Below, one piece after another: positions 20,815 to 33,814 of a stretch of 64,000 nucleotides of DNA; the stretch's first letter is position 1; each line of letters begins with the position of its first letter. Origin of the DNA: Siphonodentalium dalli (lineage: Eukaryota > Mollusca > Scaphopoda > Gadilida > Siphonodentaliidae). Location: contig CP136066.1 of NCBI GenBank assembly GCA_032622095.1, positions 105,605,319 through 105,669,318 on the forward strand, read 5' to 3'. Under the pieces are notes generated by a model. The model was not told the origin of the DNA, ran no database searches, and saw only the letters and a program-made list of their open reading frames with translations. The position numbers and the translations under genes were made by a program.

Positions 20815-22925
20815 GGCCAAAATAAAAAAGTGTTTGATTCTCGGGCATAGCCGCGTCTGAAAAAAAGGTCCGCGTTGAAGCATTTTATTACGATTTTCAA
20901 ATTGACCGATACTGTCAAATGATAACACGAAAATGGGAAACTAGAAAAGAGAAATTAGTTATGTTTCAAACATCGAATATGATAGTCATACAATGGTGTA
21001 TGTGTTGGTATTCAACAACAGACACTAGGCAACGATAACTACCAGGTATATTGTCACCACAAGCTGCCAAACCCCAAGTTTATTAAGTCAAATGTGTTTC
21101 CGTGCTGTAAACAATTATGTGATTTCCAATTTCGGGAACACAAACCGGAAAGAAATATGGTGCGTATTGGCGATGTGTATGCTGGTTTAATTTAATAGTA
21201 TTTGAAGTTTTTATGGCTAGCATGTATAGTTACTATAGTATAGATGGATAAATATTAAAGTATATAGATAGATATAAAATGTATAATCCCGATTTAAACT
21301 TTGATTGTTTTAGTTCCGTTTCCGTCTTTGTTGTATTCCGTGTTTTATATACGCAGTAACAGAGAACGAGAATCGAACGGACCCCAAACAAATCTGTCCA
21401 TGCGTATTCTCTTTAATTAAGTTTAAATTCACCGATGTTACTGAATATATTTGGCGACAAAATTATCCGAGAGCACCATTTTATAGTGTGCAAATATATT
21501 TTTAATCGTTGTATTTTTGCTTGTTGGAAATAAAGCATGATCCATAACCGAAAAATCGTAATTTTATACCCAATGATTCAGTGATTTTAGAAATTAGAGA
21601 CACTCGGTAGTCGGTGTCAAGGCCGTTAATTTTGCATAGATCATAGATGTACTAAACTGTGAATACTACCGAAAGGGTGTGCCTTTGAATGCAGAAAATC
21701 AAGAAATAGGTAACTGATGTGTGGCAGATGCAAACTAAAATTAAATGCAACAAACGGTCTATGACATTTAAATAAAAAATATGAAGTGTTTTCCATGTTA
21801 CTGACATTGAAATAATCTCCCTATTTTTCACTAAATCTCCCTATTTCTGAGGACAAATCTCCCTATTTCCAATTATGAAAGTAAACAGGTCTGATATAAA
21901 TAGATATATATACTATAAAAAGGTACATACATATATCAAATATACCAACAATATATAATAGATGTACGGGTAGTATAATGTGATAATTGGTCATTCTTTA
22001 TAGTGGAATCAGTGTTCGCGCTGGACCGAAAAAAACTTTAGCCAAAAGTTTAGCCAAATGAAAATTTTATTAGCCAAATGAAAAAAACTTTAGCCAAATT
22101 TTTTTTGGACAAATTAAAAAAAACTAGGGCCAAATTAAATTATCGTCTTATGGTCGGTTCACAATTAATGACTAAAACGTCAAATCTAACAGGCACAGGT
22201 AAAAAAAACAATAATTTAACTCATTTGATGAACTAGAAATATTTGTATATATGTCATTTAAATTTTATTAATCTTTATATGAAAGAGTGATTCACATTTG
22301 GCTGATTAAGCTATTGTCTTACACTTGGTGCTCATAAACCTTGGCCGTCATAAATACAATGTCATCATAAACATGCATTGTGCAGGAGCCCCGTGAGTGA
22401 CCAGACAGACAATGGGGGATTAGCGGATTAAATGTAAAATAATGATATGACCTTTTGCTGTTTCATGCAGAGTGACGGGTTTCCCTTTGTACTGTCCGCG
22501 ATCGGGTTTCCCTTGTAAAGTCGGCGATATATTCCCACTTAAGTATACGATGTTTTCGGACTAGATCGTTCACATCACATAATTAAAAACCCACTTGCCA
22601 AAAATTCATGCTTCCAGTCTCTATTTGGGGTCAAAAAAAGTTTAGCCAAAAGTTTAGCCAAATGAAATTTTTATTAGCCAAATTCGAAAAAGATTAGCCA
22701 TTGGCTAATTTGGCTACCGACAGCGCGAACACTGAGTGGAATACATTAGTTTATATCAAAACAATGTTCTCCTTAGATTTTCTTAACCTGGGAAGGTATA
22801 ATAACCAATGCAAACTATGGGCATTATCCCCATAACAAAAATAAAAAATAAAAATAAAACCCTCGCTCCCTCATCGATTCTCAAAACAAATTGCCCGAGA
22901 ATCAAAACCCTTTTTTTTTTTGGCC
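20815..22925. mobile_element. TTAA-flanked DNA element, 2.1 kb, with a nested hAT copy
   Basis: TTAA lies at 20811-20814 and 22926-22929. Termini GGCCAAAATAAAAAAG and, from the other end, GGCCAAAAAAAAAAAGGG are followed on both sides by TTTGATTCTCGGGCA. Target TTAA fits Kolobok- or piggyBac-type elements, and the end sequence resembles 11652-13087. About 730 bp of it is the nested element 22010-22734 with its duplication. No transposase frame seen. Confidence 0.75.
22010..22734. mobile_element. hAT-like element nested in 20815-22925
   Basis: Perfect 8-bp duplication AGTGGAAT on both sides (22002-22009, 22735-22742). Termini CAGTGTTCGCGCTG and the complement CAGCGCGAACACTG. Inside each end lies the same word series in direct orientation, TTTAGCCAAAAGTTTAGCC then TTATTAGCCAAA, an unusual direct subterminal repeat. 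Non-coding. Confidence 0.85.
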
Positions 22926-22929
22926 TTAA

Positions 22930-23740
22930 AATACACATTTATAGATTCAGACTTAAAATTATTCTTTTAATATTAAAAAAATACTTCTTCAAAAGATATC
23001 AATTCTGAAACATGGGAGTTGATAGTCCCTCAAGTGGAATAATAATACAATTTACCAGCAAAGACATTTATCTCAGTCATTTGAGTTATCCCTCTTCAGA
23101 CAGTTATTGTCAAAGTTTATTGATCATTGAAAATAGTCATTTGGAATGGATTAGGACTATCTTTATGTCCATGAATAGTAGGTATGGGGTTTCAGCCCCT
23201 GACCCTGTAGGAGGTTTGGGCATATTGCAGAGCCCGAGAGCTCCATCCGTCCATCTGTCTGTCCATCCGAACATATCACCTTGTAACTTGGGTGTTAATT
23301 ATTGGAGTTCTTTGTCCTTTGGCATGGTGATAGCACAGGTTGGTGGAAAACATGTATACCCACATACTACGGGTTTCGTTCATTAATTTTTACCAGAGTT
23401 TAATACAGCCCTTATTTGACTTAGAAATTTGTTAATTTTGTGTCCGTATGAACATTTCACCTTGTAACTCGGGCGTAAATTATCAGATTTTGTTGTCCTT
23501 GGACATGGTGATAGCACATGTTGGGGGGGGGGGGGATAAACACATACCATGGGTTTAGTCCATAATTACAGCCCTTATTTGCCTTGGAAATTGGTGAATT
23601 TTGTGTCCTTACGAACAAGCCCTTTCCTGTGATCCTTTGCTTGGCTAAATATTGCATGGGAGAAGTAGCAATTGGTGTTGATGAATTGATGAGTGGATGT
23701 GAAATGTTTGAAGGATGGATCAAGAATAGTAGGTATGGGA
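22930..23740 (+). mobile_element. degenerate tandem-core element fragment (HINE-like)
   Basis: Contains CCATCCGTCCATCTGTCTG at about 23247-23270 and two diverged units sharing ACCTTGTAACTYGGGYGT, CATGGTGATAGCACA and TTATTTGMCTTRGAAATT (about 23278-23430 and 23456-23600). AATAGTAGGTATGGGRTTTC occurs at both edges (about 23173 and 23726), hinting at flanking direct repeats. A G12 run lies near 23523. The open frames 23012-23386 and 23584-23874 are repeat-derived. Confidence 0.5.
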
Positions 23741-23743
23741 TTT

Positions 23744-23859
23744 CAGCCCTCATAATTGGCTACGGCAATCAGCAATGCCGAAGCAATTTGCTGAAGCAAA
23801 CTGGGCCACGGCAAAGGGTTACCATAGCAGATTGCCAACAATCTGAATTAAGAGGGCTG
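23744..23859. mobile_element. CAGCC/GGCTG MITE (family D), copy 2
   Basis: Termini CAGCCCTCATAATTGGC and GAATTAAGAGGGCTG, with the family interior (GGCAATCAGCAATGCCGAAG). No clear target duplication. Confidence 0.75.
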
Positions 23860-24762
23860 GAGTTTGCTAATTGATTGATGCCATGGCTTCTAAAAGGTAT
23901 AAAATAGAGTGTACATGCATTGTACTAGTATTCTAGGAGAAACATGATGTCAGACATGCTGTAGAAACATGCCATAGTCAAACATGTGGTTAGAAGCTGG
24001 TATTAGTTCATAGGAATATATTCTGGTGAGCGGAGAAGTTGTCTGTTCTCCATCTTATAGATTTACTCGTATAAATTAACTGTCTTAAATGTATCTAAAA
24101 TATAAAGTGCCCTAAAAATCTTCAGAGAAGAACACTTCATTGTTCTTCTGAGTACCATGTACATGTACCATACCAATTCAAGTTGATAATTTGCAATATC
24201 AAATATATGACAATCCTTTTGTACAATGTATGGTGTGACACCATGTTATATTTATATTTAACAATGTGTCCTTTCGATCAAAGATGGTCGCCAAAATGTC
24301 ACCGGAAGTGGGAAAATTTATGATTTTCGATACATGTTGCATACATCATTTCCAATTGTATCAAACTGCTGGCAGTTAGGGAACATATTTCTCTTTAATC
24401 ATTATAGCAAATCACTGGGGCATCATATTAGTTGATTTCTTGGATCCTATCCCTGATTGTCTTCTCCAAATTTATACGATGAAATTTCACCAAAATATAC
24501 TTTTTTATTTACTAACTATTTCCTTAAAGAATAATTAGAATTAATCGGTGATGGAAGTGGTATTATCATTACATAAGGTATTTAGATATAACTGGATCTA
24601 GAAACTGTCAACTTCGTCCAAGATGGTTTCCAAATGGCAGCCAAAATACGATAATACGCCAATTTTACCCTTTTTCACCCAATTAAGTTTCGGTCATGCA
24701 GAAGGTGAATGTAGTAGACTAATTTGCTTCTTCCAAATAAATTATCACCATGGTATGATACA
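23860..24762. other. no supported gene
   Basis: Two loosely similar stretches near 24275 and 24615 (AAGATGGT.GCCAAAAT-like) suggest an old tandem-core remnant. Otherwise nothing. Confidence 0.35.
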
Positions 24763-24770
24763 ATCCTAAC

Positions 24771-26536
24771 TAGAGCTGTAATAATATTGGGGTTATCAGT
24801 ATTAGCCGATACCGATATTTTCCCTGTCTGTTATAAGCCCATACCTATAATACAATATAACTTTATGGTACCGGTAAGTTAGAAGATTTGGTCTCCGTCA
24901 CCTGTAAAATTGCGTAATTTGACCCATATAAACTATAAAAGCTAGACTATTAATGATACAAATGAAGTTGTGTTGGAAGTTCGGAACATGTTTTACTTAA
25001 CTGTCAGTAAAATAAAAAAAAACAACAATACTCCCCGTGGTCCTAGATTACATGGAATTCATGAACAATTTGGTGATAATAAAATTTTCTATTATTATAT
25101 ATAAATTATTCATATAGATCACAAACAACGTGATACTATCATTAAAATTCATAAAAGTATCAACTGAGCCACATTCACATTCTATAAATAGATGGCATGC
25201 AATAAACAACCGAACGCACGTGGGGCGCACTGTGTATTACAAATTGAAACCTCACAGACACAACTGTCGCAATTGGGGGTTCCCCGGGAAATTCCCACGA
25301 GTCGCGACCTCTTTAAACACTAACCTATCGGATCATATTGTAAATGAAAACGGGGTATCATAGTCACTCAGTTGTACCTGTACTATTCATCTTGGGGGGG
25401 GGGGGGGGGACTGACACATCCGTACATTATGTGGTTTATACTTTCGTAACTTAGACGTTTCCTTTTGATGCCACATATAGCATAAAAGAAACTGTGTGTA
25501 ATATATATATGTACACAGGCTTGCGCTAATGCCTCACTAAAACATGAGAACACATTGTCAGAGTTTGTATAATGCTCATTCCCGGGATTAAAAAAAAAAC
25601 ATCATTCCAATGTGTTGTCATCCACATCCAGTAGAAATGTACCAGTTGCAGACACGTGCTGTAAAATATGTCGCAACAATAGAGACATCATAGGGATTAT
25701 ACCGCACTCATTGAATGGGGTTCAATCATGCATGTGCCCATGCATTCGGTCAGGTCAAGGACATACACTGTTAGCAGTTCTTCATGACCGACTATATAGT
25801 TCTCATTGATGTTGAGTTTTCAGGTACTACTAGTAATAAATATATTCTTAAAAAAAAAAAAATTTAACATGTGGGACAGAGAATAAAATAAAGACACACT
25901 GAGGATGGTGTGTTTATTTCATTATAACAGATTTTATTATCATGTTGAAGTTTGTTTGTGCTGGCATATTTGAACTTGAATTCAGGGCTCAAAATGCATC
26001 TAATTTTGCGAGAATAATTAGCTGAATCAAGTTAGTCATAAAGAACTGAAAATTGAAAAGTTTAGCGAGAATCATTAACGAGAATCGATTCGGTGATTCT
26101 CGTCGAATCTTAAGGCCTGTTGAATTTGAAGATTCTCTGTCTCATTGGCTTACATGTGGTCGCATTTATTCTGCAAAATTCCGATGACAATATGCCCCTT
26201 ATTGACATAACGATCTATATGTTGCAGGTCAATTGTTTCTGTGGCAATTTATTCCCAATTTCGAGGGGTAGGGGACATTTGAGAAACACAGTGACTGATA
26301 TTTTGTGTGACACACTAACTTTATTATTTCAAAGGAAACAATCATTACCTTGTGTTCTAGTAGCTTACGCATCGCCATGAATATTTATCATTACATCTGA
26401 CCTGTCGCCCATGCAAGATATCAGTTCATATTATAGCCGCCATTGGGCGATACGGCCAATACCACTATGTGCTGATATTTAATACACATATTGGCCCATA
26501 CCGATAAAACCGATACCTATTATCATTACATCTCTA
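24771..26536. mobile_element. hAT-like element, 1.77 kb, non-autonomous
   Basis: Flanks ATCCTAAC (24763-24770) and ATCCTAAT (26537-26544), a 7/8 match. Termini TAGAGCTGTAATAATA and, from the other end, TAGAGATGTAATGATAATAG, followed by GCCGATACCGATA-type sequence at both ends. TAGRGMTGTAA termini with 8-bp duplications are typical of hAT elements. The interior has a G15 run near 25395 and CpG-rich patches. Frames at 25130-25363, 25612-25809 and 26120-26380 show no transposase signature. Confidence 0.75.
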
Positions 26537-27527
26537 ATCCTAATAGTTGTCTCTCACCGCAATGACTCAAAATGCGAGTTCATATCACAATTATTTTCCA
26601 TAGAAGCATCGCGCAAATTCGCCAAATATTTTACTCTTAGACGTCAAACAACATGTCCACTACAGGAGAACGATATAGATCTCAGTGTTAGATATACGAA
26701 TGAATGTACACTGTACTCTGATTTAGATAATCTGAAGTGGAGTTTCTGATATTTCATTGTTATCGAGATGGCGACATTAAAATACATATATTTCTACAAC
26801 ATATCTCAGCTGGTAAGAATGACACATATGCATATCAATAGCATGTATGGGATTTCAGTGAGAACATACCATTCACTATATAAAACCGAAATATATGTTC
26901 AATAATGTTAAAAATATGGAATTGTGCCAAACTCAATCTGATATTATAGAAATATTTTAATCGAGACCAACATGGTATGTATGTGGAGAGAATAGTGAAG
27001 TTGCCAACTTCAGGCACTGTAAGCTACCAACCCTCAAATGATGTATGTGATCACCAGATGTTCTTGCATATCGATAATGATTAAGTATATCTACCAGTAC
27101 ACTAAAAGGTCTAGCACCGGACTCAGTTTACTGTATATACCTGTAGCTATTACTGTATTTTGCTAACAGTGACTGGCTTTTGAAGCCAGAAATTGAAAAT
27201 ATAAACCAGGAGATTGCCCGGGGCCTTGTTCATACATGATAGCTATACAGTAATCTTGCCTGTTTCACCCTGATACACATACCGCCGGTACAGGCTTGGT
27301 TGATGAATTAGGTTGGGTAGTCTGTCAAAGTTACACGGAAGTTGTCTGATGTACAATTAATATCCATAAAAGTCTTCGTAAAATGAATCCTTGTATTGGT
27401 ATTCTTGGTGATTGGAATGGAAAATCAACACAAATAATTAGACTCCCGCTTCTACCATTCTGGCAACCATTATATGTGTAGGAAGAAATATTGATGATTG
27501 CCTCAATCTTAAACTGCTTCTTGTCAC

Positions 27528-27906
27528 CAGGGGCGCCGGAAGAGGGGGGGCAGAGGGGGCAGCTGACCCCCCTGCCCTTGACCAAGGGGGGGGCGAGCGG
27601 GGGCAGGACTTGCCCTTTTTCTGGAGACAGAAAATGCTTTTTGTGTGTTTAATCTCGTGTTTTTATAGCAAAATGTGAATTTTTTGGTCCAAATACCACC
27701 AATTTCACAAGGAATATTAATTTTTTGTCAATTTTATCACAAAACGGCCATACAAACCGAAAAATACCTTTAAAATAGGGATTTTTGCCACAATGAATTT
27801 ATGGTTATTTTCCCGAGTTTGCGGAGAAAATGCCCTTTTTTGCGGAAAAGTGCCCTCTTTGTAGGCTCTGCCCCCCCCCTGCCCTTGGATGCTTCCGGCG
27901 CCCCTG
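27528..27906. mobile_element. hAT-like MITE, CAGGGGCGCC termini, unit 1
   Basis: Perfect 8-bp duplication CTTGTCAC (27520-27527, 27907-27914). Inverted termini CAGGGGCGCCGGAAG / CTTCCGGCGCCCCTG. Inside each end lies a G-rich/C-rich inverted stretch. The short frames it contains are not genes. Confidence 0.9.
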
Positions 27907-28244
27907 CTTGTCACCGGTCCATACTAAGTACCAGTACATTTCTAGATGTGTATTAATGTGACGACCAAGATGGGGTTATAACAAATTTGAACTAGAATTC
28001 AACCGATCTATTCAGTTTTATTGCAGCAATATTAGCATATTTTACATGTATGTATAGAATTAGTTTGTCTCATATACAAGTAGCATTAAGGTGTATCTGG
28101 ACCATCCCGCTCTTGCTAGGTGGGGTGGATATAAAATTATTCCAGGAAATGACTCGCATAAGCCTGCACAATTGATGTTGAATCCTGTCCACGATGAAAC
28201 TTATACTTATTGTTGTTATGTTGTACTTATTATTGTTGTATTAA

Positions 28245-28703
28245 AGGTAGAATCTGATTAAACACCCCTAAATTACTATTTCTTTGGCTTCTGGGGTAAA
28301 AAATATTTGATTCGAGTCGAGGAACCAACCCATCAAAGCTGACAGAGTGATCAGATATCAATTTTTTAAGTTTCTTATTTCAATTGTTTGTGACCCAGAA
28401 ACACGCCATCAAATGGATGGTCTCAGTCAAAATTGCGGATGAAGATGGATAACTCTAAAAACAAGTGGTAATATGGCAAAATTTCGCGAATACTCAAGTG
28501 ATACTACAGCCATATTTCATTGAACAAAATGCTGATAACATGTTTTGGGAAATTTGATGCCACAGTTGACAGTGGTTAGCATTATTTTGTTACAATTAAT
28601 AGATTCCGATAACTATTAAAGCGTATTTTGAAGAAATGTTGTTGTTGTTGTTGTTGTTGTAATATCTTGATGATATGGGACCCTCTGATCAGATTGAGTA
28701 CCT
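28245..28703. mobile_element. TTAA-flanked MITE, AGGTAnnnTCTGAT family, unit 1
   Basis: TTAA at 28241-28244 and 28704-28707. Inverted termini AGGTAGAATCTGATTA and, from the other end, AGGTACTCAATCTGATCAG. The interior includes GGTTCCTCGACTC-type sequence and a (GTT)n run at 28637-28659. A diverged inverted copy lies at 48111-48470. Confidence 0.75.
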
Positions 28704-28804
28704 TTAATCATGGAATAAATACTGTTTTAAAGGTCTCTCTGATGAAACTTGGTTGCTTATCAAGTGGACATGTGTGACGAAATGTATTGTAAACTGTTTT
28801 TATT

Positions 28805-29640
28805 AGCTCACCTGAGACGAAGTCTCCGGTGGAGCTATAGTCATCACTCCTCGTCCGTCGTCCGTCCGTCCGTCTGTCTGTCCGTCCGTCAACTTTTTTT
28901 AAAAACATCTTCTCCTCTGAAACAATCATACCAAATTGGTTCATATTTGGTGTGGATGTTCCCTAGGTGACTCTCATTCAGATTTGTTCAAATGAGGTCA
29001 CTGGGTCAAATAGTTGCGAAACCAGGGCCATAATTCTATTCCTCCACAGTAATTCTTACAACAATTTCTTGTCCATAACCATTGTGCCGATTTAGCTAAT
29101 ATTTGGTATGGAGGGTCCTTGGGTGACTGGTGTTCAGATTTGTTCAAATGAGGTCACCCGGTCAATTAGTTGAGAAACCAGGGCCATAACTCATAGTAAT
29201 TCTTACAATGACTTCTTCTACAAAAATATTGGGCCGAATTAGCTTATATTTGGTACTGAGGGACCTTGGGTGACTGGGAATCAGATTTGTTCAAATTGGG
29301 TCACTGGGTCAATTAGGGGCAGAGCCAGGGACATAACTCTAAAAACCAAAAAATTACATTTTTGCATTTTGATCATATTTGGGGTGGATGTTCCCTAGGT
29401 GACTGTCATTAATATTTGTTCAAATGAGGTCACTGTGTCAAACAGTTGCGAAACCAGGGCCGTAACTATATTCCTCCTTGGTAATTCTTATAATGACTTC
29501 TTGTCAATAACCATTAAGCCGATTTAGTTTATATTTGGTATGTGGGGTCATTGAATGACTGGGGTTCAGATTTGTTCAAATGGGGTCACTGGGTCAAATA
29601 GTGGTGGAGCCAGGGCCATAATTCCCCAAAAAATAATAAA
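28805..29640 (+). mobile_element. Helentron-like tandem-core element, 3' truncated, unit 1
   Basis: Starts AGCTCACCTGAGACGAAG with the complementary CTCCGGTGGAGCT just inside. Then comes a (GTCC)n(GTCT)n microsatellite, then four or five units of about 170-190 bp with CAGATTTGTTCAAATGAGG, CACTGGGTCAAATAG and CCAGGGCCATAA. The expected 3' end (complement of AGCTCACCTG plus hairpin) was not found. Confidence 0.7.
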
Positions 29641-29959
29641 AAATTCAGAAACTCCTTGATCAATTTAACATACAAACAAAAAATATCACCCCCCCCCCCC
29701 CCACATGACCCAGAACCCCACCCCCAACCAACAGCATTCCACCCTATCTCATATCCTAACTCACAGGTAATTAAAGTATATTTATTTAAATTCCCATTAC
29801 AAGGCAACTCTCCTATGAACTGATAGACATGACACATGTCATCCATAATTTAAATGAGATTAATGGTGTTATCAATGAAGCACCCTTGTTGTTTATATTA
29901 TCACTCAGTGGTAATTAAAATCAGATTAATTTCATTTTCTCAAAGAGTGCCTGGCATTT

Positions 29960-30882
29960 GTAGAATGAGGTTCCCAGAGGGTGAATTTAGTGACGCTATC
30001 CTACACAGCAGGCTAGCATAACCAAATACACCCTCTGAGAACCTTATTCCGCTTAGGCCTCATCTTCTGGGAAGTATCTAGAGTCTCAAGATCTCATTCT
30101 GCTTAGGCCTCATCTTCTGGGAAGTATCTATAGTATCAAATTTACATTGTTGTTAGTTAAATTTCCCTTCTAGGAAGTTTCTGTATCCCTTAATTTGCAG
30201 AAGATAAAATTCATGATTGAGGTGCCCAATGGGTGAACATCACCAATTTCAACTGGGGAACTTCAATCTTATTCTAGGTCTTCCATAGCAGTTGAGGGCC
30301 TTATCAGAATGAGGTCCCCAGAGGGTGAATTTAGTGATACTAGCCCGCTGTGCAGGATAGCCTCACTAAATTCACCCTCTGGGTACCTCATTCTGCAAAT
30401 AACAGACATACTATTTCAAAGCTTGATTCAAGGCTAGCATCACCAAATTCACCATTTGGGGACCTCATTCTGCTTAGGCCTCATCTTCTGGGAAGTATCT
30501 ATAGTATCAAATTTACATTGTTGTTAGTTAAATTTCCCTTCTAGGAAGTTTCTATATCCCCTAATTTGCAGAAGATAAAATTTATAATTGAGGGGCCCAA
30601 TGGGTGAACATCACCAACTTCAACTGGGGAAATTCAATTTTATTCTAGGTCTTCCATAGCAGTTGAGGACTTTATCAGAATGAGGTCCCCAGAGGGTGAA
30701 TTTAGCGTCACTAAATTCACCCTCTGGGGACCTCACTCTGCAAATGACAGACACACTATCACACTATTTCAAGGCTTGTTGTATAATACATTGTGTTGCT
30801 TGAGGCCAGGCATACACAATGTAGGAACAGACACGCTTTTTGTGATGCTATCCGGCACAGCAGGCTAGCATCACCAAATTCA
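29960..30882. mobile_element. family B MITE cluster, unit 1
   Basis: Four partial or complete palindromes of GAGGTCCCCAGAGGGTGAAT / ATTCACCCTCTGGGGACCTC at about 29969-30050, 30303-30400, 30680-30752 and 30840-30882. Between them are two near-identical spacers containing CTTCTGGGAAGTATCTATAG and CCCAATGGGTGAACATCACC. This is a larger composite member of the family seen at 342-603. The last palindrome is cut by the duplication junction. Short frames here are repeat-derived. Confidence 0.75.
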
Positions 30883-31379
30883 CCCTCAAATGATGTATGT
30901 GATCACCAGATGTTCTTGCATATCGATAATGATTAAGTATATCTACCAGTACACTAAAAGGTCTAGCACCGGACTCAGTTTACTGTATATACCTGTAGCT
31001 ATTACTGTATTTTGCTAACAGTGACTGGCTTTTGAAGCCAGAAATTGAAAATATAAACCAGGAGATTGCCCGGGGCCTTGTTCATACATGATAGCTATAC
31101 AGTAATCTTGCCTGTTTCACCCTGATACACATACCGCCGGTACAGGCTTGGTTGATGAATTAGGTTGGGTAGTCTGTCAAAGTTACACGGAAGTTGTCTG
31201 ATGTACAATTAATATCCATAAAAGTCTTCGTAAAATGAATCCTTGTATTGGTATTCTTGGTGATTGGAATGGAAAATCAACACAAATAATTAGACTCCCG
31301 CTTCTACCATTCTGGCAACCATTATATGTGTAGGAAGAAATATTGATGATTGCCTCAATCTTAAACTGCTTCTTGTCAC

Positions 31380-31764
31380 CAGGGGCGCCGGAAGAGGGGG
31401 GGGGGCAGAGGGGGCAGCTGACCCCCCTGCCCTTGACCAAGGGGGGGCGAGCTGGGGGCAGGACTTGCCCTTTTTCTGGAGACAGAAAATGCTTTTTGTG
31501 TGTTTAATCTCGTGTTTTTATAGCAAAATGTGAATTTTTTGGTCCAAATACCACCAATTTCACAAGGAATATTAATTTTTTGTCAATTTTATCACAAAAC
31601 GGCCATAAAAACCGAAAAATACCTTTAAAATAGGGATTTTTGCCACAATGAATTTATGGTTATTTTCCCGAGTTTGCGGAGAAAATGCCCTTTTTTGCGG
31701 AAAAGTGCCCTCTTTGTAGGCTCTGCCCCCCCCCCCCTGCCCTTGGATGCTTCCGGCGCCCCTG
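31380..31764. mobile_element. hAT-like MITE, CAGGGGCGCC termini, unit 2
   Basis: Duplicate of 27528-27906, differing mainly in G/C run lengths. Confidence 0.9.
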
Positions 31765-32102
31765 CTTGTCACCGGTCCATACTAAGTACCAGTACATTTC
31801 TCGATGTGTATTAATGTGACGACCAAGATGGGGTTATAACAAATTTGAACTAGAATTCAACCGATCTATTCAGTTTTATTGCAGCAATATTAGCATATTT
31901 TACATGTATGTATAGAATTAGTTTGTCTCATATACAAGTAGCATTAAGGTGTATCTGGACCATCCCGCTCTTGCTAGGTGGGGTGGATATAAAATTATTC
32001 CAGGAAATGACTCGCATAAGCCTGCACAATTGATGTTGAATCCTGTCCACGATGAAACTTATACTTATTGTTGTTATGTTGTACTTATTATTGTTGTATT
32101 AA

Positions 32103-32561
32103 AGGTAGAATCTGATTAAACACCCCTAAATTACTATTTCTTTGGCTTCTGGGGTAAAAAATATTTGATTCGAGTCGAGGAACCAACCCATCAAAGCTGA
32201 CAGAGTGATCAGATATCAATTTTTTAAGTTTCTTATTTCAATTGTTTGTGACCCAGAAACACGCCATCAAATGGATGGTCTCAGTCAAAATTGCGGATGA
32301 AGATGGATAACTCTAAAAACAAGTGGTAATATGGCAAAATTTCGCGAATACTCAAGTGATACTACAGCCATATTTCATTGAACAAAATGCTGATAACATG
32401 TTTTGGGAAATTTGATGCCACAGTTGACAGTGGTTAGCATTATTTTGTTACAATTAATAGATTCCGATAACTATTAAAGCGTATTTTGAAGAAATGTTGT
32501 TGTTGTTGTTGTTGTTGTAATATCTTGATGATATGGGACCCTCTGATCAGATTGAGTACCT
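32103..32561. mobile_element. TTAA-flanked MITE, AGGTAnnnTCTGAT family, unit 2
   Basis: Duplicate of 28245-28703 with TTAA at both edges. Confidence 0.75.
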
Positions 32562-32660
32562 TTAATCATGGAATAAATACTGTTTTAAAGGTCTCTGATG
32601 AAACTTGGTTGCTTATCAAGTGGACATGTGTGACGAAATGTATTGTAAACTGTTTTTATT

Positions 32661-33485
32661 AGCTCACCTGAGACGAAGTCTCCGGTGGAGCTATAGTCAT
32701 CACTCCTCGTCCGTCGTCCGTCCGTCCGTCTGTCTGTCCGTCCGTCAACTTTTTTTTAAAACATCTTCTCCTCTGAAACAATCATACCAAATTGGTTCAT
32801 ATTTGGTGTGGATGTTCCCTAGGTGACTCTCATTCAGATTTGTTCAAATGAGGTCACTGGGTCAAATAGTTGCGAAACCAGGGCCATAATTCTATTCCTC
32901 CACAGTAATTCTTACAACAATTTCTTGTCCATAACCATTGTGCCGATTTAGCTAATATTTGGTATGGAGGGTCCTTGGGTGACTGGTGTTCAGATTTGTT
33001 CAAATGAGGTCACCCGGTCAATTAGTTGAGAAACCAGGGCCATAATCATAGTAATTCTTACAATGACTTCTTCTACAAAAATATTGGGCCGAATTAGCTT
33101 ATATTTGGTACTGAGGGACCTTGGGTGACTGGGAATCAGATTTGTTCAAATTGGGTCACTGGGTCAATTAGGGGCAGAGCCAGGGACATAACTCTAAAAA
33201 CCAAAAAATTACATTTTTGCATTTTGATCATATTTGGGGTGTGGATGTTCCCTAGGTGACTGTCATTAATATTTGTTCAAATGAGGTCACTGTGTCAAAC
33301 AGTTGCGAAACCAGGGCCGTAACTATATTCCTCCTTGGTAATTCTTATAATGACTTCTTGTCAATAACCATTAAGCCGATTTAGTTTATATTTGGTATGT
33401 GGGGTCATTGAATGACTGGGGTTCAGATTTGTTCAAATGGGGTCACTGGGTCAAATAGTGGTGGAGCCAGGGCCATAATTCCCCA
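32661..33485 (+). mobile_element. Helentron-like tandem-core element, unit 2
   Basis: Duplicate of 28805-29640. AGCTCACCTGAGACG start and (GTCC)n head retained. Confidence 0.7.
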
Positions 33486-33814
33486 AAAAATAATAAAAAA
33501 TTCAGAAACTCCTTGATCAATTTAACATACAAACAAAAAATATCACCCCCCCCCCCACATGACCCAGAACCCCACCCCCAACCAACAGCATTCCACCCTA
33601 TCTCATATCCTAACTCACAGGTAATTAAAGTATATTTATTTAAATTCCCATTACAAGGCAACTCTCCTATGAACTGATAGACATGACACATGTCATCCAT
33701 AATTTAAATGAGATTAATGGTGTTATCAATGAAGCACCCTTGTTGTTTATATTATCACTCAGTGGTAATTAAAATCAGATTAATTTCATTTTCTCAAAGA
33801 GTGCCTGGCATTTG

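Larger units (their letters stand above)
27031..30882 (+). repeat. 3.85-kb tandem duplication, unit 1
   Basis: Nearly identical to 30883-34736 (offset about 3852 bp, roughly ten small differences noticed, several in G or T runs). It starts at ACCCTCAAATGATG in otherwise unique DNA and ends inside a family B MITE at CACCCTC. The shared ACCCTC at all three junctions is a 6-bp microhomology. It contains the elements listed at 27528, 28245, 28805 and 29960. Confidence 0.9.

Noticed and set aside
23012-23874. Two frames of 124 and 96 codons
   Set aside because: They cross tandem-core repeats, a microsatellite and a family D MITE.
26229-26271. Possible 43-bp exon with acceptor TTGCAG and donor GGG|GTAGGG, phase-compatible with 19694
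   Set aside because: It lies within the hAT-like element 24771-26536, and another frame over the same bases is longer.
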